The position numbers and the translations under genes were made by a program. Source: Balneolaceae bacterium (GTDB taxonomy: Bacteria; Bacteroidota; Rhodothermia; Balneolales; Balneolaceae). From it: a stretch of 64,000 nt of DNA. A model generated the notes under the pieces. That model was given only the letters and a program-made list of their open reading frames with translations, did not search any database and was not told the DNA's origin. The stretch lies in contig JAXHMK010000010.1 of assembly GCA_034521495.1 (NCBI GenBank), positions 496,001-560,000 of the forward strand. The letters are read 5' to 3'. Positions 17,337 through 26,352 of this stretch are shown here, piece by piece. Position 1 is the first letter of the stretch. The number at the start of each line of letters is the position of its first letter.

Positions 17337-19235
17337 ATGAGAACAAGGGCTTTTTTGATATGTGGGTTTGTATTGATTTTGAATCTGTCTTGCCAAACCA
17401 CTCAAGAGATCACAAATAAGGAAGTTTCTGATGATGTAATTGCAACGATTGGAGATGAACAAGTAACAATCGATGAATTGCTAACTAACTTTAATCGAAA
17501 CCGCAATGCAGAAGAGATTGATTCTACTGATATTCAGGAGTTCTATCCCTCCTACATTAATTACCGTTTAAAACTATATGAAGGGTACCAGCAAGGGTAT
17601 CATAAAGATTCTACTATTCTTGCTGAGTTCAATGAATACGCCACAGATATAGCCAACCGGTATTGGATTGAAAATAAAATTAAAAATGATAGGATTGATA
17701 CGTTTAAAAACCGGTTTCAGTATGAATTGAAAGCTTTTCATATCCTAAAGGAACTTCCCGAAAATGCCCTGCCCAAAGACACTGCCGAGGTATACAACAC
17801 ACTGATTTCTGTTCGGGATTCCTTGCTGAATGGAGCAAGTTTTGAGGAAATGAACGAGCGGCACTCCTCAAAACGAGAAGGGCGATCAATCGGTGGCCAG
17901 CTTTCCTGGATTACAGCCGGAAGTACAATTGAGCCGTTTGAGAATGCAGTGTACAGTCTTGAACCGGGTGAAATCTCCCCTCCCATACGTTCCCAATTTG
18001 GGTATCACCTGATTTTATTACAGGAAATACGCCCAAGAACTCCTCACAGATTGGTAAAACACATTTTTGTTCGCAAGAAAGATGATGGCTCCGGTCAGTC
18101 AAAAATTGATGAAGCATTCCAGGCATTAGAAGCAGATAGCTCCTGGAGCGATGTTTTACAGAATTACACGGAAGACCCTTCCACCAAAAACAGAGATGGT
18201 TCGCTGGGCTGGGTTGGATATGGTGCAAGATTTCCCCAGGAGTTGATTGAATTTGCCATTAAAACTCACCCGGATAGTTCTTATTCTATTCCCTATGAAG
18301 CGGGTTACGGCTATCACATTATGAAAGTGGACTCGGTTCGAACCTTTAAAAATGAAGCCCAAGAGGAAGAGTTCATTACAAATCGACTGGAAGAATTGGG
18401 ACGGCTCAACCCGGATCAAAAAGATCTCTATAATCGCATCGCTGCAGAAAGTGACATTAGTATCTACCGGGAGAACTTTTCGAAACTACTTCTTGGCGAA
18501 ATTGAAGAATCAGACAGCACTGAGGTCCAGCCTGGATTGAACCTGATTCAATTCAACAATGAAATGTATCGTTCATCTGATTTTCAGTATTGGCTGAACA
18601 ATATTTCGTCGGCTGATGATGTGATGCAATCGGGCAATATTATTGAATCGTACCGCGATTATATCATCCAACAGAATCTTGTTGATTTTACCCGAAACCA
18701 ATTCCCGGAATTTGCAACCCAGGTTGATCACTTTCTTGAAGGCCTGATTGTGTTTAAAGTAAATGAAGAAAATATCTGGAACCCGGATAGGGTTGATCGC
18801 TCTACATTGAAGGCTTTTTACGAGTCAAACCAAAATGATTACAGAAAAGGGATAACCTATCACTACACCGAAATTTCAGCACCATCGGATAGTATTATGC
18901 AAATGGTTCAGAAGGAATTCACTGACGGTTCAACCAAGAATGAAATTTCTAAGCAATTTGAAGAAGTAGTGATGGACGAAGATTCAACCAGTTACCCGCA
19001 AGATCCCGCATATTCCGTTGTTGAAAAACTTGAATTGGGAGAATTTTCCAAGCCTGATTCCGTTAATGAAAAAGTATCTATTTATCGTTTGGATGATGTT
19101 AAGGATGAGCGGATTCTTTCTTTTGAAGAGGCGTATAATCAGGTATTTACAGATTATCAGCCCATTCGTGAAGAAAACTATATCAATCAATTAAAAAGTA
19201 AGTATAACCTGCAATTGTATCCCGAAAATCTATAA
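17337..19235 (+). CDS. Parvulin-type peptidyl-prolyl isomerase lipoprotein
   Basis: A 632-residue periplasmic lipoprotein and the first gene of a five-gene envelope operon. I start it at the ATG at 17337 because this puts a signal peptide and lipobox (MRTRAFLICGFVLILNLSCQ) at the front; an ATG 90 bases upstream adds 30 residues with no signal character. There are two PPIC domains: one around 180-240 (ISVRDSLLNGASFEEMNERH to FGYHLILLQEI) and one around 240-330 (VKHIFVRKKD to AGYGYHIMKVDSV). The C-terminal half looks like a third, degenerate copy. Likely an outer-membrane-protein folding factor with SurA, two genes downstream. Confidence 0.86.
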   Translation: MRTRAFLICGFVLILNLSCQTTQEITNKEVSDDVIATIGDEQVTIDELLTNFNRNRNAEEIDSTDIQEFYPSYINYRLKLYEGYQQGYHKDSTILAEFNEYATDIANRYWIENKIKNDRIDTFKNRFQYELKAFHILKELPENALPKDTAEVYNTLISVRDSLLNGASFEEMNERHSSKREGRSIGGQLSWITAGSTIEPFENAVYSLEPGEISPPIRSQFGYHLILLQEIRPRTPHRLVKHIFVRKKDDGSGQSKIDEAFQALEADSSWSDVLQNYTEDPSTKNRDGSLGWVGYGARFPQELIEFAIKTHPDSSYSIPYEAGYGYHIMKVDSVRTFKNEAQEEEFITNRLEELGRLNPDQKDLYNRIAAESDISIYRENFSKLLLGEIEESDSTEVQPGLNLIQFNNEMYRSSDFQYWLNNISSADDVMQSGNIIESYRDYIIQQNLVDFTRNQFPEFATQVDHFLEGLIVFKVNEENIWNPDRVDRSTLKAFYESNQNDYRKGITYHYTEISAPSDSIMQMVQKEFTDGSTKNEISKQFEEVVMDEDSTSYPQDPAYSVVEKLELGEFSKPDSVNEKVSIYRLDDVKDERILSFEEAYNQVFTDYQPIREENYINQLKSKYNLQLYPENL

Positions 19236-19241
19236 TAACTG

Positions 19242-20138
19242 ATGAAAATCAACTTTGTTTTTTGTATTTCATTGTGCCTGATATGGAGCACAGTGAGTTG
19301 TACAAGCCAGCAGCAGTCGTCTGGCAGTGTAACTATTGCATCAGTTGACGGAGCGGAACTTTCGCTTGAAGATGCACTGAGTGAAATACCATCATTTGTT
19401 TTCGAAGAAGATTCTACCCGGGCCATACAACGTTATGCAGAACAATGGGTAAGAAAACAGATTACTCTGCAGCATGCTGAACGCGAGGGTGTTCATAAAA
19501 CAGAACAGTTCAGGCAAAAAATGGACAGATATTATAACCAGGCACTCGATGCTCATCTGAAGGAATTAATTCTTGAAGAAAATAGCGAAGAGCTTGAAGT
19601 ATCACGTGAGGAAGCACAAAATTACTACCAGGCGAACAAAGATCGCTTCGTGCTGGATGAATCGTATTTGCAATTTCGCCATCTTACAACTGCTACACGA
19701 ACAGAAGCAGATAACGCAAACCGTGAATTAGCAAATGGAGTACCCTGGGAAGAAATTGTTCAGAAGTACAGCGTTCAGCCCGGTCAGCAACTAAGAGAAT
19801 CGAACATGTACTGGCCTATTTCGATGGCAGCAGCCGATATACCTGCATTAAATGAGTATCTGAGCGTAATGGGAATCACCGAGCGGTCTCCTATTCACTT
19901 TTATGAAGGGCAATATCATTTTGTACAGTTGGTGGATATTAAATCTGCCGGAGAGTACCCGGAACTGGATTGGCTCATCCCACAAATACAAGAATGGCTG
20001 AAGCTTGAAAAATCCAGAAGAATAACAAATGCTTACATTCGAAATCTTTATCTTCAGGCAGAAGCGAATAATGAAATTGATTTGGCTAACGTTAGTGAAA
20101 TCAAAACCATTCTATCTGAAAAATTTAGAAATCAATAA
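19242..20138 (+). CDS. PpiC/SurA-like lipoprotein
   Basis: A 298-residue lipoprotein (signal MKINFVFCISLCLIWSTVSC, lipobox TVSC). The N-terminal helical domain resembles the chaperone part of SurA (AIQRYAEQWVRKQITLQHAE); the following YLQFRHLTTATRTEADNANR to QYHFVQLVDIK resembles one parvulin domain with weak active-site conservation. It is probably a chaperone rather than an active isomerase. It begins 6 bases after the upstream parvulin gene and ends 12 bases before surA. Confidence 0.78.
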   Translation: MKINFVFCISLCLIWSTVSCTSQQQSSGSVTIASVDGAELSLEDALSEIPSFVFEEDSTRAIQRYAEQWVRKQITLQHAEREGVHKTEQFRQKMDRYYNQALDAHLKELILEENSEELEVSREEAQNYYQANKDRFVLDESYLQFRHLTTATRTEADNANRELANGVPWEEIVQKYSVQPGQQLRESNMYWPISMAAADIPALNEYLSVMGITERSPIHFYEGQYHFVQLVDIKSAGEYPELDWLIPQIQEWLKLEKSRRITNAYIRNLYLQAEANNEIDLANVSEIKTILSEKFRNQ

Positions 20139-20150
20139 TAACTGATTTTA

Positions 20151-21554
20151 ATGAACACGTTTTTGAAAGGACTCACAACATTTCTTTTACTACTCATCTT
20201 CTCAACGCCGGCACTCTCGCAAAATGCTCAAGTGTCTGACAAAATCGTTGCAATTGTTAACGATCGGATTATCCTGAAATCGGATGTGGACAGTGAAGTA
20301 CAAAATTACCTTCGGCAGGCAGGAGTTGAAAACCAGGAAGTAAATTTTTCCAAAGGCCTTTGGTACAGTGCCTTGCAAAGCATGGTTGATAATTATGTGC
20401 TGCTTCAAAAAGCTCAGATCGACTCGATTGTTGTGAGTGATGAACAGGTGAACCGAATGATGGATCAGCGGATTCAGCAACTTACACGACAAGCCGGAAG
20501 CGAAGAAGCTCTTGAAAATGCTTTTGGACAAAGCCTTGTTGAAATTCGGGCAGAATTCAGAGAACAATTTCGGGATCAACTGACTGCACAACGTGTTCAG
20601 CAAACAAAAATTCAGGATATTAATATTACACGACCTGAAGTTCAGGAGTTTTTTAACCAGATACCTCAAAACCAGGTTCCCATGATTCCGGAACAAGTGG
20701 CTATTTCCCAAATTGTAGCTATTCCTCCCCCGCTTGACGATGCCCGTGAAGCAGCTTTACAAGAAGCATTAGCACTGCGGGATTCCGTTACAACCGGCGG
20801 AAAGAATTTTGAAGAGATGGCCCGGAAATACAGCGATGGACCAACCGGTGCAAGAGGTGGACTTTTACCACTAATGCCGCTCGACGACCTTGTAGCAAAT
20901 TACTCAGCAGCTGCATCAGCGCTCCAACCCGGAGAGATATCAGAAGTTGTTGAAACGCAATTCGGTTTCCATGTTATTCGACTAAACCGCCGTGTTGGAG
21001 ATGAAATTGAGACCAATCATATTTTGATAGAAATTGGTGATGAAAGTGTGGATGAAGAGGCTGCTATTAACAAACTTGAAGCATTACGTGATAGTGTTTT
21101 AAATCATGATGAATCATTTGCAGATCTTGCCCGAAGGCATTCAGAAGATGAACAGACAGCTCCGCTTGGAGGAAAAATTTACAATCAACAAAATGGAGCC
21201 CGGCTTATTCCGCTCGATCAATTAGATCCGGCATTATACAGAATTGTATTACTTCTGGATGAAGAAGGTGAGATCTCAGAACCAAAAACATACAATCCAA
21301 ACAATCCGAATGTGAGCCGGGCATTTCGAATTGTACGGCTCGACCAACATGTACCGGAACACAGAGCTAACCTGGATGATGATTATGACAGGATCAGGCA
21401 GATTGCTTTGCAACAGAAACAAGCACGCATCATGCGTCAGTGGATCGATGAATTAAGGGAAGAGGTTTATGTTGAATTCAAAATCCCAATTCCAGACGAC
21501 CTGAATACACCACAGATGGCTCCGGGAGACGTCACTCCAGAAGCAGAAATTTAG
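20151..21554 (+). CDS. surA: Periplasmic chaperone/peptidyl-prolyl isomerase SurA
   Basis: A 467-residue periplasmic protein that escorts outer-membrane proteins. Signal peptide to about residue 24 (PALSQ). The SurA N-terminal signature VSDKIVAIVNDRIILKSDVD is very clear. Two parvulin domains follow: VAISQIVAIPPPLDDAREAA to TQFGFHVIRLNRR (about 180-280) and ETNHILIEIGDESVDEEAAI to FRIVRLDQH (about 285-405). Middle gene of the envelope operon; spacing to moxR is 9 bases. Confidence 0.92.
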   Translation: MNTFLKGLTTFLLLLIFSTPALSQNAQVSDKIVAIVNDRIILKSDVDSEVQNYLRQAGVENQEVNFSKGLWYSALQSMVDNYVLLQKAQIDSIVVSDEQVNRMMDQRIQQLTRQAGSEEALENAFGQSLVEIRAEFREQFRDQLTAQRVQQTKIQDINITRPEVQEFFNQIPQNQVPMIPEQVAISQIVAIPPPLDDAREAALQEALALRDSVTTGGKNFEEMARKYSDGPTGARGGLLPLMPLDDLVANYSAAASALQPGEISEVVETQFGFHVIRLNRRVGDEIETNHILIEIGDESVDEEAAINKLEALRDSVLNHDESFADLARRHSEDEQTAPLGGKIYNQQNGARLIPLDQLDPALYRIVLLLDEEGEISEPKTYNPNNPNVSRAFRIVRLDQHVPEHRANLDDDYDRIRQIALQQKQARIMRQWIDELREEVYVEFKIPIPDDLNTPQMAPGDVTPEAEI

Positions 21555-21563
21555 AGTTTATAT

Positions 21564-22559
21564 ATGCAGCATTCAATTCCAGAAGCACCAGAAGAAGCCG
21601 CTCAATTTTTCAGTGATTCATTTTCAAACATCAAAAAAGAGATTGCCAAAACCGTAGTTGGACAGAAAGATGTGGTCGACCAACTTCTTATTTCTCTTTT
21701 CTCCCGCGGACACTGTGTACTGATAGGTGTACCCGGATTGGCGAAGACACTTCTGATCCAAACTCTTGCTGAAACATTAAACCTCTCTTTTAACCGAATT
21801 CAATTTACCCCCGATTTGATGCCCGGTGATATTACCGGAACGGAAGTCATTGAGGATGATAAAGAAACCGGCCGAAAAGCATTTAAATTTATAAAAGGCC
21901 CTATTTTTGCAAACATTGTTCTGGCTGATGAGATCAACCGGACTCCCCCAAAAACACAAGCCGCATTACTTGAGGGCATGCAGGAATATAATGTTACCGC
22001 CTCAGGCCAAACCTTTAATCTCGACCGGCCATTTTTTGTATTAGCTACTCAGAACCCGATTGAGCAGGAAGGAACCTACCCCCTGCCCGAAGCCCAGCTC
22101 GACCGGTTTATGTTCAACATCTGGCTGGATTATCCATTGTTTGATGAAGAGAAACAGATTGTTAATCAAACCACTGCTCCGAGAGATGTGAATATTGAAT
22201 CCGTTCTCGAAAAAGACCAGATTATTGATATTCAGAATCTTGTTCGGGAAGTACCTCTCCCCGATCATGTTCTGGATAAAACTGTAAAGCTGGTTACGCA
22301 ATCTCGCCCTAATACGGAGCACAGTCCCGAATTTGTAAATAAATATCTGAGCTGGGGTGCCGGACCGAGAGCGTCTCAATATCTTGCTTTAGGAGCAAAA
22401 ACAAGAGCGCTGTCTAAAGGGCGATACAACGTGGAGATGGAAGATATCGAAGCTCTCGCCGTTCCCGTTTTGCGCCACAGAATTGTTACCAATTACGCCG
22501 CCGAAGCAGAAGGATTATCAACGGTTGACATTATACATAAACTGTTGAAAAACATTTAA
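21564..22559 (+). CDS. MoxR-family AAA+ ATPase
   Basis: A 331-residue MoxR ATPase, a chaperone-like factor that usually works with VWA-domain proteins. Walker A GVPGLAKT near 60-67, Walker B IVLADEINRTPPKTQAALLE with the conserved MQE, sensor 1 ATQNPIEQEGTYPLPEAQLD, and the family's LDRFMF. All ATPase motifs are present. It sits 12 bases before the VWA-like gene. The DUF58 gene usually found between moxR and the VWA gene in Bat operons is missing here. Confidence 0.93.
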   Translation: MQHSIPEAPEEAAQFFSDSFSNIKKEIAKTVVGQKDVVDQLLISLFSRGHCVLIGVPGLAKTLLIQTLAETLNLSFNRIQFTPDLMPGDITGTEVIEDDKETGRKAFKFIKGPIFANIVLADEINRTPPKTQAALLEGMQEYNVTASGQTFNLDRPFFVLATQNPIEQEGTYPLPEAQLDRFMFNIWLDYPLFDEEKQIVNQTTAPRDVNIESVLEKDQIIDIQNLVREVPLPDHVLDKTVKLVTQSRPNTEHSPEFVNKYLSWGAGPRASQYLALGAKTRALSKGRYNVEMEDIEALAVPVLRHRIVTNYAAEAEGLSTVDIIHKLLKNI

Positions 22560-22571
22560 AATCGGAACTCT

Positions 22572-24692
22572 ATGAACGTTGCGTTTATCCAGGGTTTTAG
22601 TCCGGTTCTGCCGATTTTTCTTATCATACTCCTCGCAATTACCTCCCTTTTCTTCTCGTGGTGGAGTTATAAGCATATTCAAACAATCGCAGATTTCAAG
22701 AAGTATTCACTTATTTCTCTTCGTGCCTCTTCACTTTTTATTCTGCTTTTTCTTTTGCTGAATCCATTTTTTGTCAGAGAGAATACGGATTCCGAACAAC
22801 CCACAATTGCTGTTTTCCTCGATGACACCCAAAGTATGACAGTTGAACGGGGCGATTATTCCGGGTTAGCCTCGTATAATGAAATTCTTACTCAATTTCG
22901 CAGTGCTGAATCTGACAATTTTGACTACGAATATTTCTTGTTTGATGATGAGGTTACCACCGGGGAAGATCTGAACGGAAATGGATTTCGAACAAACCTT
23001 AACTCCCTGGTTGATTACATCCGGGAGCGTGAAACCGATTATCGCGCATCCATTATTTTTTCTGATGGCATCATCACTAACGGACGGAATCCGGTTTTTG
23101 CTGCACAAAATTTATCGATTCCTCTTATAACCATTCCCATCGGTGACACTACAGATGTACAGGATATTGCCATTACAAATGTGGATTATATTCAAACCGT
23201 CTATACTCAAACCAGGCAAACTTTCACTGCCGAAATACAACAAGAAGGGTTTGAAGGGGACGAAACAACCATTCAACTATTTAGAGATGGCGAATTGGTT
23301 GAAACCCGGAATCTCACATTCACCGCTCAAACAAGCAGCCAAACGGTAGAATTTGAACAGGAATTTACAGAAACCGGTTTCTTCGACTTTGAAATCCGGG
23401 TCCCCGTTAAAGATGAAGAGTTTACAGACCAGAACAACAACTACCCGTTTACAGTCGAAGTACTGGAAGACAAAACAAATATTCTCTCACTTGCTTTTGA
23501 TGTACATCCTGATGTCGGTTCAATACGGCGGATAATCGGCACAGATCAACAAAATGAGCTATTCAGTTCAACCTATTTGGGAAATAATCGTTTTGTGGGA
23601 CAAAATCCCCAAGAGATAGATGAACAGATGGACCTGATTGTGCTGCATGGACTTCCCTCGATAGGATCTCCTCTTTTTGAATGGATACAGAATCAACAAA
23701 CACCCCTGCTGTATATCGCTACTCCAAATACTTTCCAGATTCTTCGAAGCTCTGATATTACAGAATTGACCGCTTTTTATATGACAAATATTGGCTTTCA
23801 GAAGATTGATATTCAGCTTGAGCCGTTTCAAACATCCGTTTCCCATCCAATCCTGGAGATACCACAGACTGGCCTTCAAAGATTTCCAACGCTGAGTACG
23901 TATCGTGGCAGCTATCAAACCTCTTCTCTTTCTCAAACTCTTTTGACTGGTACATTCAGAGGAATGGAGACTGAAATTCCAATTTTAATTTCAGAGGATG
24001 CAGCCACTCACAGAAGAGCATCTCTTTCGGCTTTTGGATGGTACAGGTTTGAGCAGAGTCTGAACCCGGATACCCGTCAGTTTTTTGAACTACTGATAAC
24101 AAATCTCGTTTCCTGGACATCTACTTCTCCTGACCGGGAAAATTTAACTATTCAGCCTGCCAAGACTGTTTTTTCTGAAAATGAATCTATTGAACTCCAG
24201 GCAACTCTGTTTAATGAACGCGGCGAACCAGAACCAGATGCAGTGATTGAAGTGGAAGTTATTTTTGGGCAGGCTCAGGAAGAAAGAACTGTTTTTAGAA
24301 TGACCCATCGCCAAAACGAATCCTACTATGCTGATATTGGTAACTACCCGCAGGGAATTTACCGTGTAGAAGCAACAGCTACAAAAAACAACAGAACTAT
24401 TGGAACGGCTGAAACAAGAGTTCGCGTCAGTCAATCATCTGCTGAATTTTTGAACACAAAACGAAATGATGCTCTGTTGAACCGTCTCGCTGAATTTACC
24501 CAGGGTTTATTCCTGGCTGATTACGACATGAATCGTTTGAATGATTTTTTACAGGAAAGCGGCAGTATTCAATCCCGGGAAAATGTTACCGAAGAGATTG
24601 AATACCTGTATCATTCATCGTTATGGTTCTTTATAGTATTGCTTCTTCTCTCAGCTGAGTGGTTGTTGCGCAGATCGGTATCTCTCCCATAA
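22572..24692 (+). CDS. Large VWA-like membrane protein
   Basis: A 706-residue protein with two N-terminal membrane helices (about 10-30 and 45-65), a von Willebrand A-like domain starting IAVFLDDTQSMTVERGD (MIDAS-type DxxxS, with T in place of the first S), several Ig-like or beta segments, and one C-terminal helix (SLWFFIVLLLLSAEWLLRRS). The layout resembles membrane proteins of MoxR/Bat operons and glutamine-amidotransferase-like VWA proteins. Most of the protein faces the periplasm. Last gene of the parvulin-surA-moxR operon. Confidence 0.82.
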   Translation: MNVAFIQGFSPVLPIFLIILLAITSLFFSWWSYKHIQTIADFKKYSLISLRASSLFILLFLLLNPFFVRENTDSEQPTIAVFLDDTQSMTVERGDYSGLASYNEILTQFRSAESDNFDYEYFLFDDEVTTGEDLNGNGFRTNLNSLVDYIRERETDYRASIIFSDGIITNGRNPVFAAQNLSIPLITIPIGDTTDVQDIAITNVDYIQTVYTQTRQTFTAEIQQEGFEGDETTIQLFRDGELVETRNLTFTAQTSSQTVEFEQEFTETGFFDFEIRVPVKDEEFTDQNNNYPFTVEVLEDKTNILSLAFDVHPDVGSIRRIIGTDQQNELFSSTYLGNNRFVGQNPQEIDEQMDLIVLHGLPSIGSPLFEWIQNQQTPLLYIATPNTFQILRSSDITELTAFYMTNIGFQKIDIQLEPFQTSVSHPILEIPQTGLQRFPTLSTYRGSYQTSSLSQTLLTGTFRGMETEIPILISEDAATHRRASLSAFGWYRFEQSLNPDTRQFFELLITNLVSWTSTSPDRENLTIQPAKTVFSENESIELQATLFNERGEPEPDAVIEVEVIFGQAQEERTVFRMTHRQNESYYADIGNYPQGIYRVEATATKNNRTIGTAETRVRVSQSSAEFLNTKRNDALLNRLAEFTQGLFLADYDMNRLNDFLQESGSIQSRENVTEEIEYLYHSSLWFFIVLLLLSAEWLLRRSVSLP

Positions 24693-24722
24693 AAAAAGCC
24701 ATCCCGTAAAACCGGGACGGCT
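24690..24722 (-). terminator. Minus-strand rho-independent terminator of the structured RNA
   Basis: The stem AGCCATCCCG/CGGGACGGCT pairs without a break only in the minus-strand RNA, where the A/C mismatch becomes a G-U wobble. The seven As at 24691-24697 become a U-run directly after the stem on the minus strand, while the plus strand has no T-run there. It therefore ends a minus-strand transcript and overlaps the stop of the plus-strand gene. Confidence 0.85.
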
Positions 24723-24965
24723 TGAATAGAACTAAAGTAACGTCAGTTCGACATAAGAAGTTGGCAAAAGAGTTTCCCCTCCTTCGGTACATGTTTAGCG
24801 GTTTGAGTCAAACAACCTGACAGAGCACCGTGCTTTTCGGTTCCTGTCAGAGTTGTGGGATAAGGCATTCCCCTCGAAAACCGACCCACGCGACTCTGGC
24901 AGGAGCTATCGCACTCTGCCAGGGCGCTAAACAGATACCTCCTTCGTAAGGACGGGCTGGAGGTG
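24691..24965 (-). ncRNA. Unidentified structured non-coding RNA
   Basis: A region without ORFs but dense in stems, ending at a minus-strand terminator. Stems by plus coordinates: P1 24786-24800 with 24925-24939 (13 of 15 pairs); P2 24896-24902 with 24916-24922 (CTGGCAG/CTGCCAG); P3 24855-24859 with 24885-24889 (GTGGG/CCCAC); P4 24817-24823 with 24844-24850 (CTGACAG/CTGTCAG) with an inner ACCG/CGGT; P5 24801-24813 (GTTTG AGT CAAAC); and a 5' hairpin 24937-24942 with 24958-24963 (ACCTCC/GGAGGT) that shares three bases with P1. P1 encloses P2 to P5, so the fold is a multibranch junction. It lacks the RNase P, SRP and tmRNA landmarks I know. The 5' end is a guess. Confidence 0.6.
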
Positions 24966-25021
24966 GTTCTCGTTCATTACAAATGATTTTAAGTTACAAA
25001 AATGGAACCTGATTTCGTTTA

Positions 25022-25057
25022 AACCTCCCCTAAATCCCCTCCTTAGAAAAAGAGGAG
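25022..25057. repeat. Bacteroidota-type intergenic palindrome
   Basis: The sequence CTCCT-TAGAAAAAG-AGGAG, preceded by ACCTCCCCTAAATCCC, is of the kind found as a dispersed intergenic palindrome in many Bacteroidota genomes. It lies between the structured RNA and the coiled-coil protein gene. Whether it is repeated elsewhere cannot be seen here; only the unrelated-length palindrome at 1426 is similar in style. Confidence 0.35.
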
Positions 25058-25116
25058 ACATCTTCGTGGCTATTTTGAATGCCTTATCTCGAACTCACGA
25101 TAAAGTTTATGTTTTA

Positions 25117-26352
25117 TCAGGCTTTTGACCCTGAGCCAGATTTTCTTGTCAGCAGCAGTACAACCAACCCGATAATGACGGCAACACTCACAATTAACAG
25201 AATGAATGTGAGGTTTGAAGTGGGGGTAGCCTCATCCCGCCAGTTATCCAGTTTTATATCAATAGCGGTAATTTGAGCCTGGCTCAGAATATCGCCTTCA
25301 ATAAACATTTCACCCCATTCGGCTTTAACAGTATCATTCCAAAATGAGTTGAAATTGCGATAGATCTGGTAATCTTCCTCACTATTTGCTCCTACACTTG
25401 TTTCAAATGCACTGTCCAGATAGCTGTGGATTGCTTCATTAAACTCATCAGAGGAACTGAATTCCGTAAGCTGTATTCCATTTTCTCTGAATGCATTTTG
25501 AAGCGAAGCCCAAAGATTTGTATTGATTGAATTTTGCCAGTTAGATAACAGTTGTTCAATATTTTCTCGCGCCTGGTCAGAATTTTCAGGAGAAAAAATA
25601 GATGTAAGGCGCTCTCCTATTTCGTTCCATACTTCAACAAAGTAACCGTGTTGCGCTCTCATTGAAACAAAATCCGGGGTTTGTAAGCCCTCTGCTTCTT
25701 CCATCATTGTGATGTACTCATTAATCACATTCTGGATTACATCAACAGGATTTTCTTCCAGTCTGCCGGCAGCTTCCGAAATTTCCTGTCTCTGAGCCCG
25801 GTCCATCGACTGATACTTCGACAGCAAATCACCCAAAAAGTTAGATACAAAAAGATTTCTCTCCTCGATATTTTCCCTGTATTGCCGAATTAATGCAGCT
25901 TGTCTCGCTTCATTCTGGGTTGATTCCTCAATCTTCTGTTGCAGATCTGCTGTTTCCTGGTTCATCGCCTCGAGGCGGGATCTGAAATTGTCAATCTCAT
26001 TCTCAAGATTTGAGATCTGTTCATTCAATTCTTCAATAGTTGAAACTTTTTCTACTGCTTCAGCATGATTATTTCGAAGTGTTGAAATGGCATCTTGAAA
26101 AGTCTGGGGATAGAGAGAAGCATTTATAATATCAGAATATTCCTGATAATCAGATTCCAGGTTATTGATCGCCTCCTCAATCTCAGAGAGTGCCTCCGTT
26201 GTTCCGGCCTGATCAATTCTCTGAAGCAATTCGCTGTACTCAGTTTCAAAATCCTGCTGAATTTGGTAATCAGACTGTTGTGCAATGGCTGAAATTCCCG
26301 TGAATAGGGTCAGTAATACAAATAGAGATACCTGTTTTATTAATGTATTCAT
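25117..26352 (-). CDS. Exported coiled-coil protein with C-terminal membrane anchor
   Basis: A 411-residue protein with a signal peptide (to about 24, SAIAQ), a long coiled coil at about 30-150 (IEELNEQISNLENEIDNFRS, RLEAMNQETADLQQKIEEST), a helical domain, and one C-terminal membrane helix (NLTFILLIVSVAVIIGLVVL) followed by a basic tail. It should be periplasmic, anchored in the inner membrane with the C-terminus in the cytoplasm. No named family is recognised. Its start overlaps the preceding lipoprotein gene by 4 bases, so the two are coupled and probably interact. Confidence 0.75.
   Translation of the reverse strand: MNTLIKQVSLFVLLTLFTGISAIAQQSDYQIQQDFETEYSELLQRIDQAGTTEALSEIEEAINNLESDYQEYSDIINASLYPQTFQDAISTLRNNHAEAVEKVSTIEELNEQISNLENEIDNFRSRLEAMNQETADLQQKIEESTQNEARQAALIRQYRENIEERNLFVSNFLGDLLSKYQSMDRAQRQEISEAAGRLEENPVDVIQNVINEYITMMEEAEGLQTPDFVSMRAQHGYFVEVWNEIGERLTSIFSPENSDQARENIEQLLSNWQNSINTNLWASLQNAFRENGIQLTEFSSSDEFNEAIHSYLDSAFETSVGANSEEDYQIYRNFNSFWNDTVKAEWGEMFIEGDILSQAQITAIDIKLDNWRDEATPTSNLTFILLIVSVAVIIGLVVLLLTRKSGSGSKA

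Noticed and set aside
24691-24965. tmRNA reading of the structured RNA
   Set aside because: CTAAACATGTA resembles the tmRNA P2 segment CTAAGCATGTAG, but there is no tag-peptide frame, no tRNA-like acceptor or T-arm with CCA, and no GGGG start.
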